Assembly (NCBI GenBank): GCA_027924585.1
Contig: BSBM01000068.1
Location: 11,494,001 to 11,558,000, forward strand
DNA from: Larix kaempferi
Taxonomy: Eukaryota > Streptophyta > Pinopsida > Pinales > Pinaceae
DNA: 64,000 bases
Direction of reading: 5' to 3'
The translations under genes and the position numbers were made by a program. Position 1 is the first letter of the stretch. Every line of letters starts with the position of its first letter. This document shows, piece after piece, positions 45,115 through 56,652 of this stretch. The notes below the pieces were generated by a model, which was not told the origin of the DNA, searched no databases, and was given only the letters and a program-made list of their open reading frames with translations.

Positions 45115-45620
45115 CAAACCTTCAAAGAAAATGATATAATTAGAAATCAGAATGAAGAAGAGCTTTTAAGTTACTATAACAGGTTTAGTTACTATAACAG
45201 GTTTGATCCTTTCAAACATCAGAAATAAGGTTGAATAAATATGACATCTTATCTTATCTTAATATCCCTCAAGGGATAAAAAATGATGATGATCCTCGAT
45301 GCATGTGTAAAATGGTGAGATAATAGGCCATTTTATGGATAAAGCATAGGCACAATTGATGCATGTCCTAGTTCTGAATTAGCATAATATCCTGAATGAC
45401 TCGCAAAACTTGTTCGGAATGCTACTCTCATGTGGCTTTTTCCTTCCTAACATGCCAATCTATGCTTTCGATTCACATTAATGTCAAGCATGCCAAATAA
45501 TCCTAGTTTTGAATCAGTGGTATACCGTGAATGACTTGTTAAACTAGTTAGCGTGCCACTCTCATGTGCTTTTTACCAGTCCTAAAGTAGCAATTTGTAT
45601 TCTCTATTCACAGTAATGTC
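45115..45620. repeat. Right copy of the direct repeat, followed by a diverged third unit
   Basis: 45115-45470 matches 41485-41810. It has a small internal duplication of about 18 bp (AGTTACTATAACAGGTTT, twice near 45170-45200). From 45455 a diverged tandem copy follows (CATGCCAA, CCTAGTTTTGAAT, GTGAATGACTTGTTAAACT, CCACTCTCATGTG). Confidence 0.75.
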
Positions 45621-45829
45621 TGGTACAAAACCAAATCAAATGAAAACTTAACTATATTCTATTGGAGGTATAGTGATCTGGAACAAAACAATTAAGATCC
45701 CTATGTGAAAATTTTGATATTGAAAACTCACCAACAATTGATCCAAAAAAATGTGAAGGATAAATGGAATATTTTACTATTACTCTACATCGAGCATATC
45801 CAAATAAAAACACGATTAGAACATGGGAA

Positions 45830-46085
45830 CATTGTGGAGGAGAACTTGACTGGTGTGAGTCCTATCCAAATTTAATGAAACAATGACAATTAGTTGTGAA
45901 ATAAAATTTTCTAAATTAAATTGAATAAAAAATAATGATAAAAATAACACTACTGGAGCATGGGAACATCATGGAGAAGAACCTGAGTAGTGTGAGTCCT
46001 ATCCAAATTTAATGAAACAATGGCAAATTGTTCTTAGATGTAAATCACATCCAAATTTAATGGAACAATGACAAATTGGTCTTAC
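45830..46085. repeat. Two- to three-copy tandem repeat, about 130 bp
   Basis: CATGGGAACATTGTGGAG / CATGGGAACATCATGGAG and GTGTGAGTCCTATCCAAATT plus TTAATGAAACAATG recur; a third partial copy (CATCCAAATTTAATGGAACA) follows. Confidence 0.8.
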
Positions 46086-47158
46086 TCTTCGTACTAACAC
46101 TAAGGATTACTAAAATGTTAAATTTGCACAAAGAAGTTTACATTAAACAGTCTGAACATGAATACACTTCCGAAGTGTTAATCCAATAGCTAAAAAATAT
46201 TCTAATCTAGATACACATTTTGCTAATGAGAAGTTTTAGTAAACAAATAGAACAACCATACACTTGGAAAGAACCTCCAAAATGTCAGTCGAGCATTGGA
46301 AGTTCACAGAAAATTAACTTCTTGAACACCAGATGAGATATATTTTGACATAACAATCATCTAACATTTCCGTTGGTAATTTAAAGTAACTCAAAGTCGA
46401 TGTTTACATAAGTAAAATATCCGGCTTGCTACCTTAGGGGGTGGCAACAGCCGCACAACCTGGGAAAGGTAGCTGATGTTTAAATCAATTGGTGCACTGT
46501 AACTATTGCACCTCCCATAGAAACATAGAAACTACAGCTATTGCACCCCACTCCCATAAAATCTGGGTCGAGAAGTGTGTTATCATTACCCTTTTTTGTG
46601 TAGGCATCGAGAGCTTTGAAATAAGTTGTTGGCTATTTGCCCCTTCCAGGAGAATGCCATAAATCACAAACTAAGAACTGTCCACAACCTTCAATGGAAT
46701 ACCAATTAATTCCATATTGAGTAACGAGGTGTTCTACAAATAAAGGTTACTATACAAATAAAGATTACGAGATGTTATACAAATAAAGGTTACAGTACTT
46801 GAGGCACACAAGCCACACAAACTAGACTTAATCTTCCCTTTCCTTAAGTCGGATGCAAGCAACATCGATGAATAAATAGGAAATTACTTATTTCGTGTAA
46901 CCAACAATATACAAATCCGGCATTCAAATTTTAGCAACCCCTTAATAATACAAGGTAAAAGCAATAATTGGCTTCAAAATAAGCCTGGAGGAAAAAGCAG
47001 TTGGACGAAGGGTAAATATAGGTGAATAAAATGTAGTTATATAGCTACTCTGCAGCTCAGTGAGTAATGTCATTTAAATTTATATCACTATTCTTATAGA
47101 CGCACAAGTAGTGGGAGATTTTTGGATATGATTAAATAGCTGGAAATTTTGAATTGAT
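46086..47158. other. AT-rich intergenic DNA, nothing recognised
   Basis: No long frame and no repeat of note apart from a short double copy of ACAAATAAAGGTTAC near 46737-46795. Confidence 0.5.
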
Positions 47159-47425
47159 TTGTTGTTAAATTATGTGGATTCTGTTTGGACATTCAAAGCC
47201 AAGAAAAGCTTTTATTGGGTTGACGACGAACATAATTTTATGGAAAAGTATTGTAGTAGAGCTGGTCAAGCAGTAAATAAAATGGCTTTCCATACACTTA
47301 TTGTGAAAAGCAAAAGCCCCGCAGGCCTACTTGTGGACGAAGAAGAAAAAAAATTATTCAGGAGTGCGATAAGGCATCCATGGCTAAAGGATTTGATCAA
47401 GTCTCAAACCCAACATTATGGATAA
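47159..47425 (+). CDS. Unrecognised 88-aa open frame, doubtful
   Basis: MLLNYVDSVWTFKAKK at the start and EEEKKLFRSAIRHPWLKDLI near the end. The composition is more protein-like (charged, balanced) than neighbouring frames, but I know no family, it is short, and no promoter or splice sites are evident. It could be a fragment of a captured or broken gene. Confidence 0.2.
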   Translation: MLLNYVDSVWTFKAKKSFYWVDDEHNFMEKYCSRAGQAVNKMAFHTLIVKSKSPAGLLVDEEEKKLFRSAIRHPWLKDLIKSQTQHYG

Positions 47426-47694
47426 GGAATTTAGGAGAAGAACTAGCTAAATTTACGCTATTAAAGAGTTTCAAGACAACCCATGAATAATAGTAAGCAG
47501 GACCAAATCTGTATTTGCATCGCAAACACTTGATTCTTCAAAAAATTCTCTAGAAGCATGCACAAAAGAGAGATGTGCCTAACATAACATAGATAGAATA
47601 GTAACAACAAGTTCGAGTATTCAAAGTTAAAACAATACAAACGATTAAAAGAGAGATGCATGTGAAGTCAAATCCCGAACCACTATCCTTGCTG

Positions 47695-47860
47695 AGTGGT
47701 GAAGCACATGCACAGGCGTAGTGTGGGCACCCCAGCCAGAGAGACGGCGTTAAACACACACACACACACTAGACTCAAGCACATGCACAGCACATGCACA
47801 GGCGTAGTGTGGGCGCCCCAGCCAGAGAGACGGCGTTAAACACACACACACACTAGAGCG
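47695..47860. repeat. 90-bp direct duplication with CA runs
   Basis: GCACATGCACAGGCGTAGTG, GCCAGAGAGACGGCGTTAAA and a CACACA run occur twice, near 47704 and 47795, almost identical. Confidence 0.9.
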
Positions 47861-48164
47861 CATGATCTATGGATGATTTCCTCCGCTTTACCACATAGCA
47901 AGGAATTTGACACAGAATCATCTATGGTGCGTTCTTGACTTCCCAGTAGTTACTTCTTCTACACTACACTACACTACAACACTAGCTAAATTAACTGCAG
48001 CAGAGAAAAGTCAGAAAACTATACAAAACAACCACCATATATGCATATATAATTTCTTATTTTAATAGCGTAGGGGGAGAAGAATCAATGTAATGTTGTT
48101 GATGATAAAGTGTTCTCTGTATGACGCCCCCTCCACCCCTAGTCTGATAATTACACACTGCAAT

Positions 48165-49417
48165 TCAGACATCTGCACGGTGCAATGCAGATTTGATCTG
48201 CTGCACTGTATTGCATATGAGATTGTTGATGGTTATAACAGAATCTAAACCCAGTTTGGCTATCGGTAAATGGATTGTAAGAACTTGAAAGGCCACTGTG
48301 AGTAATGAACCTCCTCCTGTGAGTGGGCTATCCAATCCACTCCTGCTGCTGTTGTTAGCCCCTTCAAGGAGTGAACTAGTAGAAGGTCTATTTTGACCAT
48401 CTGGCAATATGGAAAATCCGGAAGGTAGAAGGGCTATGTATGAAGGATCCTCCCAGCTCATAGCAATGTTGATTGCTGGAACGTCCATGGGTGCTTACAC
48501 TATAACAGACCCATATGCATCTGTGCAACTCTCCTGCAGTATTAACTCTATGTTTTGGCTTGTACTGCATGCCTGAAAATACTTTTCATATTTCAGATCG
48601 AAATGAACAAAATAATATCTAGATATACACATGAAACAATCTCATAAATCTAACTCACGCTCACATTTATGTGAAGAAGAGAAATGCAATTTCCAGGGTG
48701 CGATCCATTTGCAATATGGGCCACTTCTTGCACCATGTTTCCACTGGATAGCACATCCCACTGCGACAAGAAAGACCAAGAAAATACAAGAATATCAGCA
48801 CTTTGCATTCCCTCCCTGGAAAACTATAAAATTCACATAGTAATAACAAATCAAGCATAATAGATATACCTACCTCCGATCTCATTCACTCATCCCTCGA
48901 AAATTCAAATAGTCGTTGGGGAGGGACAGGAAGCCAAAGTGAAGTGGTGCCACTGACGACAACTTCGCTGGGCAACCCTGGTTCGGTGTTCTTCCGGGTT
49001 GTGATTCGAACACTGTCATCGCTCGAGAGATTTGTCCATGTATGGCCGATTGACGAGCTGATGTTTGTAAAGAAACCGTTTGTCATTCTTTGAGCTAACT
49101 TCATTACACTTCTCCGTCCCTCTGGAGATGGTATGATTGCAAACATCATACAATTTAACTGTCTTTTCTAGAGAAATTCAACCTAAACAAAACTAATTTC
49201 AGTAATAAAATGTCATTCAAGCTTGTAAAAACAAAAGCAGACCTCCAAGTTCTCTAGCTGAGATGTTTGAAGCCATGAGACTGGCCAAACGCTCACATTG
49301 CCTTGTCAAGTTAGCTAGCCAGCGTTGTGCACCGAACGTCATTCCACTGTCGACAAGTTGCTTATTGATCCTATGAACTGCTCTATATTCAATCTCTGCG
49401 TGTTCTACCCATGTAAC
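48165..49417 (-). pseudogene. 5'-truncated HD-ZIP class IV transcription-factor pseudogene
   Basis: Four exons on the minus strand match the end of the START domain and the C-terminal region of HD-ZIP IV proteins (GLABRA2/PDF2/ANL2 family, epidermal regulators). Exon 49417-49243: [34 protein letters not shown]. Exon 49121-48874: GRRSVMKLAQRM, TSLWLPVPPQRLFEF. Exon 48760-48665: [28 protein letters not shown]. Last exon 48572-48165: ILQESCTDAYGS, DVPAINI, SYIALLPSGFSILPDG, GGSLLTVAFQ, NNLICNTVQQIKSAL. GT/AG borders are present and codon phases agree at the joins. Two nonsense codons break it: TGA at 48888-48886 (where family members have R after RDE) and TAA at 48497-48495 (where they have Y before AP-x-D). 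The homeodomain, leucine zipper and first half of START are absent upstream, so no DNA-binding protein can be made. Confidence 0.88.
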
Positions 49418-49933
49418 CTGCATGTTCAATTCATTACAATCTACGCTACGCTCCTAAGAGAAGAATAAAGAATTTGGCATCAAAATATAAATTTGAAAAT
49501 TTGGGGGGAGAATTCAACCCAAAACCTCGAATCCACCGCGAAGTAACCAGGGAAACTTCCCTATGGTCCATAAATCAGGGGCAAAAAAACTAGTAATCCC
49601 CTACTGAATGAAAACAAGGGGAGAACTAATGGCTCATGCCCCCAATGAATGAAAAATTACGGGCAAACCAACTGCCCTTGGCCTCCATTACGGGAATTAC
49701 GGGGCGAACCCACCATTTCGGCCATCTTTCACGGGGCTAAGTTACATTTTTCGTCTCTCACAGGCTCTCACATGGTGGGCTATCTGATTTTTCACCACGG
49801 TGGAATTAATAAATTGTGGACTAATTTGTTAAATTTTAAAAAGCCACTTTCATATTAAAAATTTGCCTAGGGTTTTTTGGTGACCCCTATAATTTCGCCC
49901 ATGGGCTATAATTCGCCCCTAAAATCATCCCTG
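49418..49933. other. Flank of the HD-ZIP pseudogene
   Basis: No earlier START, zipper or homeodomain exon can be read here on the minus strand. The sequence from about 49500 carries repeated GGGCGAA / TTCGCCC-like words and joins the telomere-like unit X at about 49934. The plus-strand frame 49649-49858 has no known content. Confidence 0.5.
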
Positions 49934-50900
49934 GTATTAATGATGAAGGGGTTAAAGGGTTAAAGGATTATAAGGGGTAAAATAGAGCTTAGAGGCTAAT
50001 GCACAAGCCCAAGTAAGAATGCCAAAGCCGAGAGAGTAGCGATCAATCCCAAGAGAGAGAGCTCAATAAAACATAGAGATCTCATGGAAAAAAAAAACAT
50101 AGAGCGCACAAGCAAATGCAGGGTGCACTAACACAAGGGAGGTCACACATGAAAACATAATGTAGAGGTAAACAATTCTTTTACCTCTATAGGGTAAACT
50201 AGAGCTTAGAGACTAATGGTTAAAGGATTAGAGGTATACTATTAAAGGAATTAATTAAGGGTTAGGGTCTTTAGGTGTAAAGAGATTTAGGGCTCTCGGG
50301 TTAGGGGGTTAGGTTTTAAGAGGTTAGGCATTAAGAGCTTAGTGTTATAGTGTTAAGGGCTTATAAGGAGATAAATGATTAGGGCATTAGAAGATAAGGA
50401 CTACGAGGATGGGAGATAAGGGGTTAATTAAGATATTAGGGCTTTAAGGATTAGGACCCTTATAGGTTAGGGATTTAAGGATCGACTGTTAGTGGGGTAA
50501 GGTATATAAGGTTAGGATTAAGTGTCAAGGGGTTAAAGTGGTAAGGGCTTATGTGTTAAGGGCATAGGTGCTTAGGGATTTAGGGGGTTTGGGCCTTAGG
50601 ACTTATGGGTTTAGGATTTTAATTTTCTCCATCCTCATTTCTTTCTCCACCTCCCTAAATTTATGTCCCTTGCCCCCCCACTCGTATCCCCTCTCTCTCT
50701 CTCTCTCATCCCCTTTATCTCCATTTAACACTTAACACATAGTTTATGTGGTTTATAATGCTAGAGTGTTTTGTAACTCATAAACGCTCAAGCATTATGT
50801 GATTCATCAACGATAGAGTGTTTCTATAATGCTTGAGCATTATGTATTTCTATAACACTTGAGCGTTATAGAAATACATAATGCTCGAGTGTTCTGTTTA
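49934..50900. repeat. Telomere-like tandem unit X, copy 1
   Basis: Starts ATTAATGATGAAGGGGTTAA, contains GCACAAGCCCAAG and GCGATCAATCCCAAG, several GGTTAGGGG-type stretches, a CT microsatellite (about 50690-50707) and ends in a palindromic stretch with CTCGAG-containing words. It matches 59277-60180. Confidence 0.85.
50831..50890. repeat. Imperfect palindrome, 30-bp arms, no loop
   Basis: Arms meet at 50860/50861; the left arm contains GAGCATTATGTATTTCTATA and the right arm its reverse complement. It lies at the X/Y junction. Confidence 0.85.
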
Positions 50901-50902
50901 TA

Positions 50903-51313
50903 TTTACATACAAAACATTATCCTTGAAACCTTATTTAATATTTCATTACCAAGAAAATATTTCCTTTATTTCCCTATCCCTCCTTATATTCAAGGGTTT
51001 TGAGCTTTATGTTGTATGGCTTAGGAGGTTAACTAGGAATTTGGTGTTAGGGGTTAAGGGCTTAGAGTTAAAGGGATAATGGGGTTTAGGTGTTTAGCTG
51101 TTTCGGGGTTAGAGAGCTAAGGAGCTGAGAGGTTATGAGGTTTAAACTTGGGGTTAGTGGTTAGTGGTATAAGCATTATAGGTAAAAGGGTAAAGGGATC
51201 AAGATGTTAGGGTCAAGGGGCTTAGGGGTTAAGGGATTTAGTTCGTAAAAGGGATTTACAGCTCTAGGTTTAGGGGGTTAGGGTTTTAGAGGTTAGACAT
51301 TAAGGTCTTAAGT
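50903..51313. repeat. Telomere-like block, Y copy 2, left part
   Basis: Aligns with 16225-16608. The copia element at 51314 interrupts it after the target duplication TAAGT (51309-51313). Confidence 0.85.
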
Positions 51314-51865
51314 TGTTGATGTATTTGTAACTTCAGAAGATATTCTTCTATGTATTACACTTGTACTTTATTGTATTCATGTTGGAGATGTATTATTCCT
51401 GCATTCAGAAGTGTCATCATTTGTATTTGTAAGTGTCGCAAGTATTATTTGATGGGTTATTAGACCACCTTGGTGGGGTCGGCCCTGCATGTGTCATGTG
51501 GATGGGTTATTAGGCTTCCTTAGGAAGTCGACCTAGTTAGGAATAAAGGCAGGTTAAGTTGTTGTATAAATAGAGAGTGTGTCTCTCTCTATTTTCTCAT
51601 TCACTCACTCATCCAACTCGCATAGTTGAGAGAGAGGAGTGCGCACAAGTGGAGGAGGAGTAGCTACTGAAGACATCTATCTTTTGGGGATTGATCTTTG
51701 TACTGGTGCTCATTCTATCTTTGAGGAAGTTGCGAGGTTTTTCACCTTCTTGGTTTTCCCCGAGGAAACTCTGTGTCTCTTGTGTTTATGAATGTTATGG
51801 TGTGCATGTTATTCTCTTAGTATGATCCTAGATAATGTTTGAATGAAATTATCGAAAAATTAACA
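51314..51865 (+). repeat. 5' LTR of the copia element
   Basis: 552 bp, TGTTGATG...AATTAACA. TATAAATAG at 51565-51573 is followed by a CT-rich stretch, a normal promoter layout for a copia LTR. Confidence 0.95.
51565..51573 (+). promoter_or_regulatory. TATA box in the copia LTR
   Basis: TATAAATAG, conserved at 58083-58091 in the 3' LTR. Confidence 0.7.
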
Positions 51866-51880
51866 TGGTATCAGAGCGGG
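51866..51880 (+). other. Primer-binding site, tRNA-iMet type, of the copia element
   Basis: TGGTATCAGAGCGGG directly follows the LTR. Confidence 0.92.
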
Positions 51881-52599
51881 ATTAAGAAGAAGACACTGTG
51901 CAGTTGTAGAAGCTAGGGCTTCTTAATTTTTGGGTTTATCTCCTCAGATCATCAAAGGCAAGAGGCTAGGCCGACTCTCCTAACAAGGATGCATCTTTCT
52001 GTCGAGACATAATTCAATTCTGAGCTTTTTCAGTTTTTGGCCTGCCACTTCTGCGAGAAATTAGGGTTTCAGAGAAAGTTGGAATTTTTGGAATCTGAGA
52101 CCACGGCTGGATGCTCCTCAGGAAAATCGAAATTTAGAGACCAAGATCGAAATTTTTGCTTGGGTAGAACCCCGGGCTCAATCAAACCCTAGTTTGGGAT
52201 TTTGATCGGAAATGTGGGAAATTAGGGTTTCTACAAAAGTTGGAATTTTTGAAATCCGAGACCACGGCTGGATGATCCTCAGAAAAATTGAAGTTTAGAG
52301 ACGAAGATCAGAATTTTTGGTTAGGTAGAACCCTGGGCATTATCAAACCCTAGTTCGGGATTTTGACCTGAAAACCAGATTACTAGAAACTGCATATTTG
52401 AAAGTTTGAAAGTCAATTTTGAGGGGTCAAATTTTGCAGATTTCAAAATTGAAGTATACCAGCTTGATCAGCTCAGCAAGGCACATCTTTCCATCCATTC
52501 AGAATTTTGGAATTCAAAGTTTGAATTTTTAGGGTTTCTCTAACAAACCCTAATCCAGCTCCAGATCCAGCTTCAACAAATCAAGTGGGAAGACCTAAA
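51881..52599 (+). other. Untranslated leader of the copia element, with a tandem duplication
   Basis: A segment of about 180 bp containing AAAGTTGGAATTTTTG, GAGACCACGGCTGGATG and ATCAAACCCTAGTT is present twice (about 52060-52205 and 52225-52370). No coding region. Confidence 0.7.
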
Positions 52600-53420
52600 T
52601 CTTTTATTTCCATTTGAGTTTCTCATTAAGATATCTCACCACACCAAGCTTGAGGATAAGCTTGAAGGGGCTGATAATTTCCAAGCATGGAAGTATAGGA
52701 TTGGGTTAATCCTAGAAGAGAATGAATTGGACACCTACATAAGAGAAGAGGTTCCAGTTCCAAAGGAAGATGAGGATAAGGCCTTACACAAGAAGAATTT
52801 GGTCAAGGCCAAGAGAATCATTGCTGATTCTAACAAAGACTATCTCATACCCCATGTGTCTTCCCTAAAGACACCTAAAGAGATGTTTGACTCCTTGACC
52901 AAGTTGTTTGAAGGAAAGAATATAAATCAGAAGATGACTGCAGAACCAATTGAAAGGGGTAAAGATCCAAAATGGAGAGACCATCCAATCCTACTTTACT
53001 AAGGTCTCTCAAATCAAAGAACAACTTGAAGATGTGGATGAAGTAGTGGAGAATGGAGAAATTGTCATGACCACATTGAATGGCCTACCTAGGTCATGGG
53101 TCTCCTTCATCCAAGGAATCTGTGCAAGAAAGAAATTGATCTCTTTTAGTAGACTGTGGGAGGAATGCTCACAAGAAGAAGTTAGGCTTGTAGCTCTAGA
53201 AGAAAAGATGGGAAGTGAAGACCAAGCTCTCACAGCTCACACCAAGAGAAGTAAGTTCAAGAGGTGGCAACCTCATCACAAGCAATCTTCTCACCAACAT
53301 TAAACGAAGAAGAAAGATATGAGATGCTTCACATGTGATGAGAAGGGACACTTTGCCCAAGATTGTCCCAAGAGTAAGAAAGGATTATCAACAACAAGAA
53401 GAAGAAGACCAAGAAGAGGT
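52600..53420 (+). pseudogene. Decayed gag of the copia element
   Basis: Open from about 52600 without a clear ATG (the recognisable gag begins LEDKLEGADNFQAWKYRI). A frameshift near 52936-52945 moves the reading to another frame (GETIQSYFTKVSQIKEQL). A TAA at 53301-53303 precedes the zinc knuckle CFTCDEKGHFAQDC (53322-53363), and a second frameshift near 53400 leads into pol. The order gag domain then CCHC knuckle is that of Ty1/copia gag. Confidence 0.85.
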
Positions 53421-56400
53421 ATCATGCTCATGCTGCAGAAGATGATGAACCTCCCAAGAAGAAATATAGAGTGGAAAGTGATGACTCTTCAAGTGACGAA
53501 GAGTATGTTCTAATCTCTGCTCTCACTAGTACTATTACACATGGGCATAATGATTGGCTTATTGATAGTGGGGCTTCCAAACATATGACAAGATTTAAAG
53601 AATCTCTTGTGGACCTATCTGAACATGAGTCACCTCATAAGGTGAAACTTGGGGATGACTATCAATACCCAATAAAAGGAAGTGGTGAAGACTCCTACAA
53701 ATTAAACTCTGGGAAGTCTTTAAAAATGCAAGATGTTCTATATGTACCTGGACTTAAGAAGAATCTTCTCTCCATATCATCTTTGGATGCAAAATGGATG
53801 AGAGTTGCATTTGTGGATGGCCAAGTACTTATGTGGCCAAAAGGTAAGACCATTGATGATGCAGTAGTGATTGGAGAGAAAGAGGGAGGATTATACAAAT
53901 TGAAGGGACAACTTGAACATGCCATGGTACATGAATCCATGGAGCCAAGTGAACTTTGGCATAGAAGTCTTGCACATGTGCACTATAGAGCACTACCAAT
54001 TGCAAGCAAAGCAGTAGAAGGTCTTCTTGAAATCCAGTCAAAGCATGAAGGTGTTTGCAAAGGATGTGCAAAAGGAAAGAATACAAAGAAGGCATTTCCA
54101 AGTAGTGAAAGCAAAGCAAAAGGAATCTTGGAGATTATCCACTCCGATGTGTGTGGTCCGATGTCATCCAGTTCTCTAAGTGGGTATGTATATTATGTTT
54201 CTTTCATTGATGATTTCTCTAGGAAGACTTGGGTTTATTTCTTGAAGAATAAAGATGAAGTGTTTGATAAGTTCAAGGAATTCAAAGCCTTGATAGAAAA
54301 CCATACTGATAAGAAGATCAAGAATTTTAGATCCGACAATGGTGGAGAATTCACTTCAGGGGACTTTAAGAAGTTATGCAATGATTCAGGGATTAAGAGG
54401 GAGTTGACCACTCCATACAATCCACAACAGAATGGAGTTGCAAAAAGGAAGAATAGAACTATCATGGAGGCAGCACGAGCAATGCTTCATGATCAAGATC
54501 TACCTATGCATCTATGGGAAGAAGCAGCAAGGACAGTTGTATATGTTCAAAACAGAACACCACACAAGATACTTGACAACAAGACACCAGAAATAGTTTT
54601 CTCTGGTAAGAAACCAGAAGTTAGCCATCTCAGTATATTTGGCTATCCAGTATACACACACATTCCAAAAGAAAAGAGGACAAAGCTAGATCCTTCAGGA
54701 AAGAAGGGTATATTTGTGGGTTACAGTGAAAGCTCGAAGGCATACAGAATCTACTTTCTAGGGTTCAAGAAGATTGACATCAGCAGGGATGTGACTTTTG
54801 ATTAAAACTCAGCATACCTCAAATCGAGGAAGACACCTGTTGAAGACAATGAAAAACCAAGGATACCCAGGGTACAAGACACCACCATGAATGAAGAAAT
54901 TCTAGAAGAAGATCGTGAAATAGAAGATCCACAAGAACCTGTAGATCCACCCCAGAGAAGAACTCTCACAAGAGGAAACCAACATGGGATAGAGAGTTCA
55001 TCCAAGATGTAGAAAGATATGATATTCCAGAAGAAGAACAAAGAGAAAGGAAAAGGATAAGGTCACACACTAGCTATGTTGCCTTACTCTGTGACATAAT
55101 GAACAAAGAACCTTTCAGTTATGAAGAAGCCACATAAAAGAAAGAATGGAAGGATGCCATGGTCGAGGAATATCAGTCGATCATGAAGAATGATGTTTGG
55201 GATGTGGTCCCAATACCAGAAGGGAAGTCTGTTGTGACTTCCAAGTGGATCTACAAGATCAAGCATGCTGTAGATGGTAGCATAGAGAAATACAAGGCAA
55301 GATTTGTGGCTCGTGGCTTCTCCCAGAAAGAGGGAATAGATTATGAAGAGAATTTTGCACCTGTAGCCAGATACACTTCCATCAAAACGGTACTTGCCTT
55401 GGCTGCAGTATTGAAGTGGAAGATACACCAGATGGATGTCAAGACAACTTTCTTGAATGGTGTAGTCGAAGAGGAAGTGTATGTGGAGCAACCACTCAGT
55501 TTTGAGACACATGACATGGAGTCATATGTGTGCAAATTGAAGAAGGCTTTGCACGGTTTGAAACAGGCACCCAGGACATGGTACGGCAGGATAGACAACT
55601 TCCTGTCCAGCTTGGGATTTACTAAGAGTAAAGCATATTTCAACCTTTACTACAAGGTTGAGGAAGGAAATACAGTGATACTCCTATTGTATGTGGATGA
55701 CTTGTCTGTGATAGGTGAGGATAGGTTGATTGCCGACACGAAGAGGAAGCTTGCTGCCAAGTTTGAGATGAAGGACTTGGGTATGATGCATTACTTTCTA
55801 GGTAAGGAGGCGTGGTAGAGTGCAGATAGAATCTTCCTTGGACAAGGGAAGTATGCAGTAGAGATCCTGAAGCGGTTTGGGATGATGGACTGCAAGGCCA
55901 TGGCCACACCTATGGCATCGAACCTGAAGCTATTGAGTGATGCTTCATTAGAGTCGGTTGATGTCACAATGTATTGTTAGATGATTGGGTCCTTGATGTA
56001 CCTAACGAACACGAGACCAGATATTTACTTTGTGGTGAACACCTTGAGCCAGTTCCTGACGGATCCTAGACATGTTCACTTGATTACTATAAAACATATT
56101 TTGAGGTACCTAAAGGGTATGATTGATCATGGGCTCAAGTATGATGCGAATCAAACGTTTAACCTGGAGGGTTATGTTGTTTCAGATTGGGCAGGCAGTG
56201 CTGCAGATAGGAAGAGCACTTCGGGGTGCTTCTTCAGTATGGGATCAGGTGTGATCTCTTGGTTTAGCAGGAAGCAATCCTGCATAGCACCGAGTATAGC
56301 TGAAGCAGAGTATGTCATAGATTGTTCAGCCAATTGTGAGGCAGTATGGATTATGAAGCTATTGTCTGATTTATTTGATCTCCAGTTGGATGCTACTTGT

Positions 56401-56652
56401 ATCTATTGTGACAACCAGAGTTGTGTGAATTTGTTAGAGAACTTGATGTTCCATGACAAGTCAAAGCATATAGAGATCAAATATCACTATATCCGGGATA
56501 TGGTGCAGAGAGGAGCAGTGAAGCTCCTGTACGTTGCAACGGATGAGCAGATAGCAGATGTGCTGACCAAGCTACTAGCCAGAGTGAAGTTCAAGTACTT
56601 CAGAGAGAGGCTTGGTGTGCTACAGATTCAGGATACTTCTAGGAGGAAGTGA
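53421..56652 (+). pseudogene. Decayed pol of the copia element
   Basis: First open part (to 54805): protease WLIDSGASKHMT, pre-integrase LWHRSLAHVHYRALP with CKGCAKGK, integrase core with HSDVCGP, FRSDNGGEFTS and a PYNPQQNGVAKRKN stretch where the canonical V-x-x-E-R-x-N form is altered (AKRKN), so the catalytic E looks replaced by K. A TAA lies at 54803-54805, and frame changes follow before the reverse transcriptase. The second part is in one frame with a TAA at 55135-55137, a TAG at 55816-55818 and a TAG at 55978-55980. It has reverse transcriptase (KARFVARGFSQKEGIDY, LLYVDDLSVIG) and RNase H (SDWAGSAADRKSTSG, EAEY, CDNQS, KHIEIKYHYIRDMV). Several stops fit C-to-T changes. Not functional. 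Confidence 0.92.

Noticed and set aside
41485-45470. LTR pair for the gypsy relic
   Set aside because: No primer site, polypurine tract or target duplication can be seen next to the direct repeats, so they are reported as direct repeats only.
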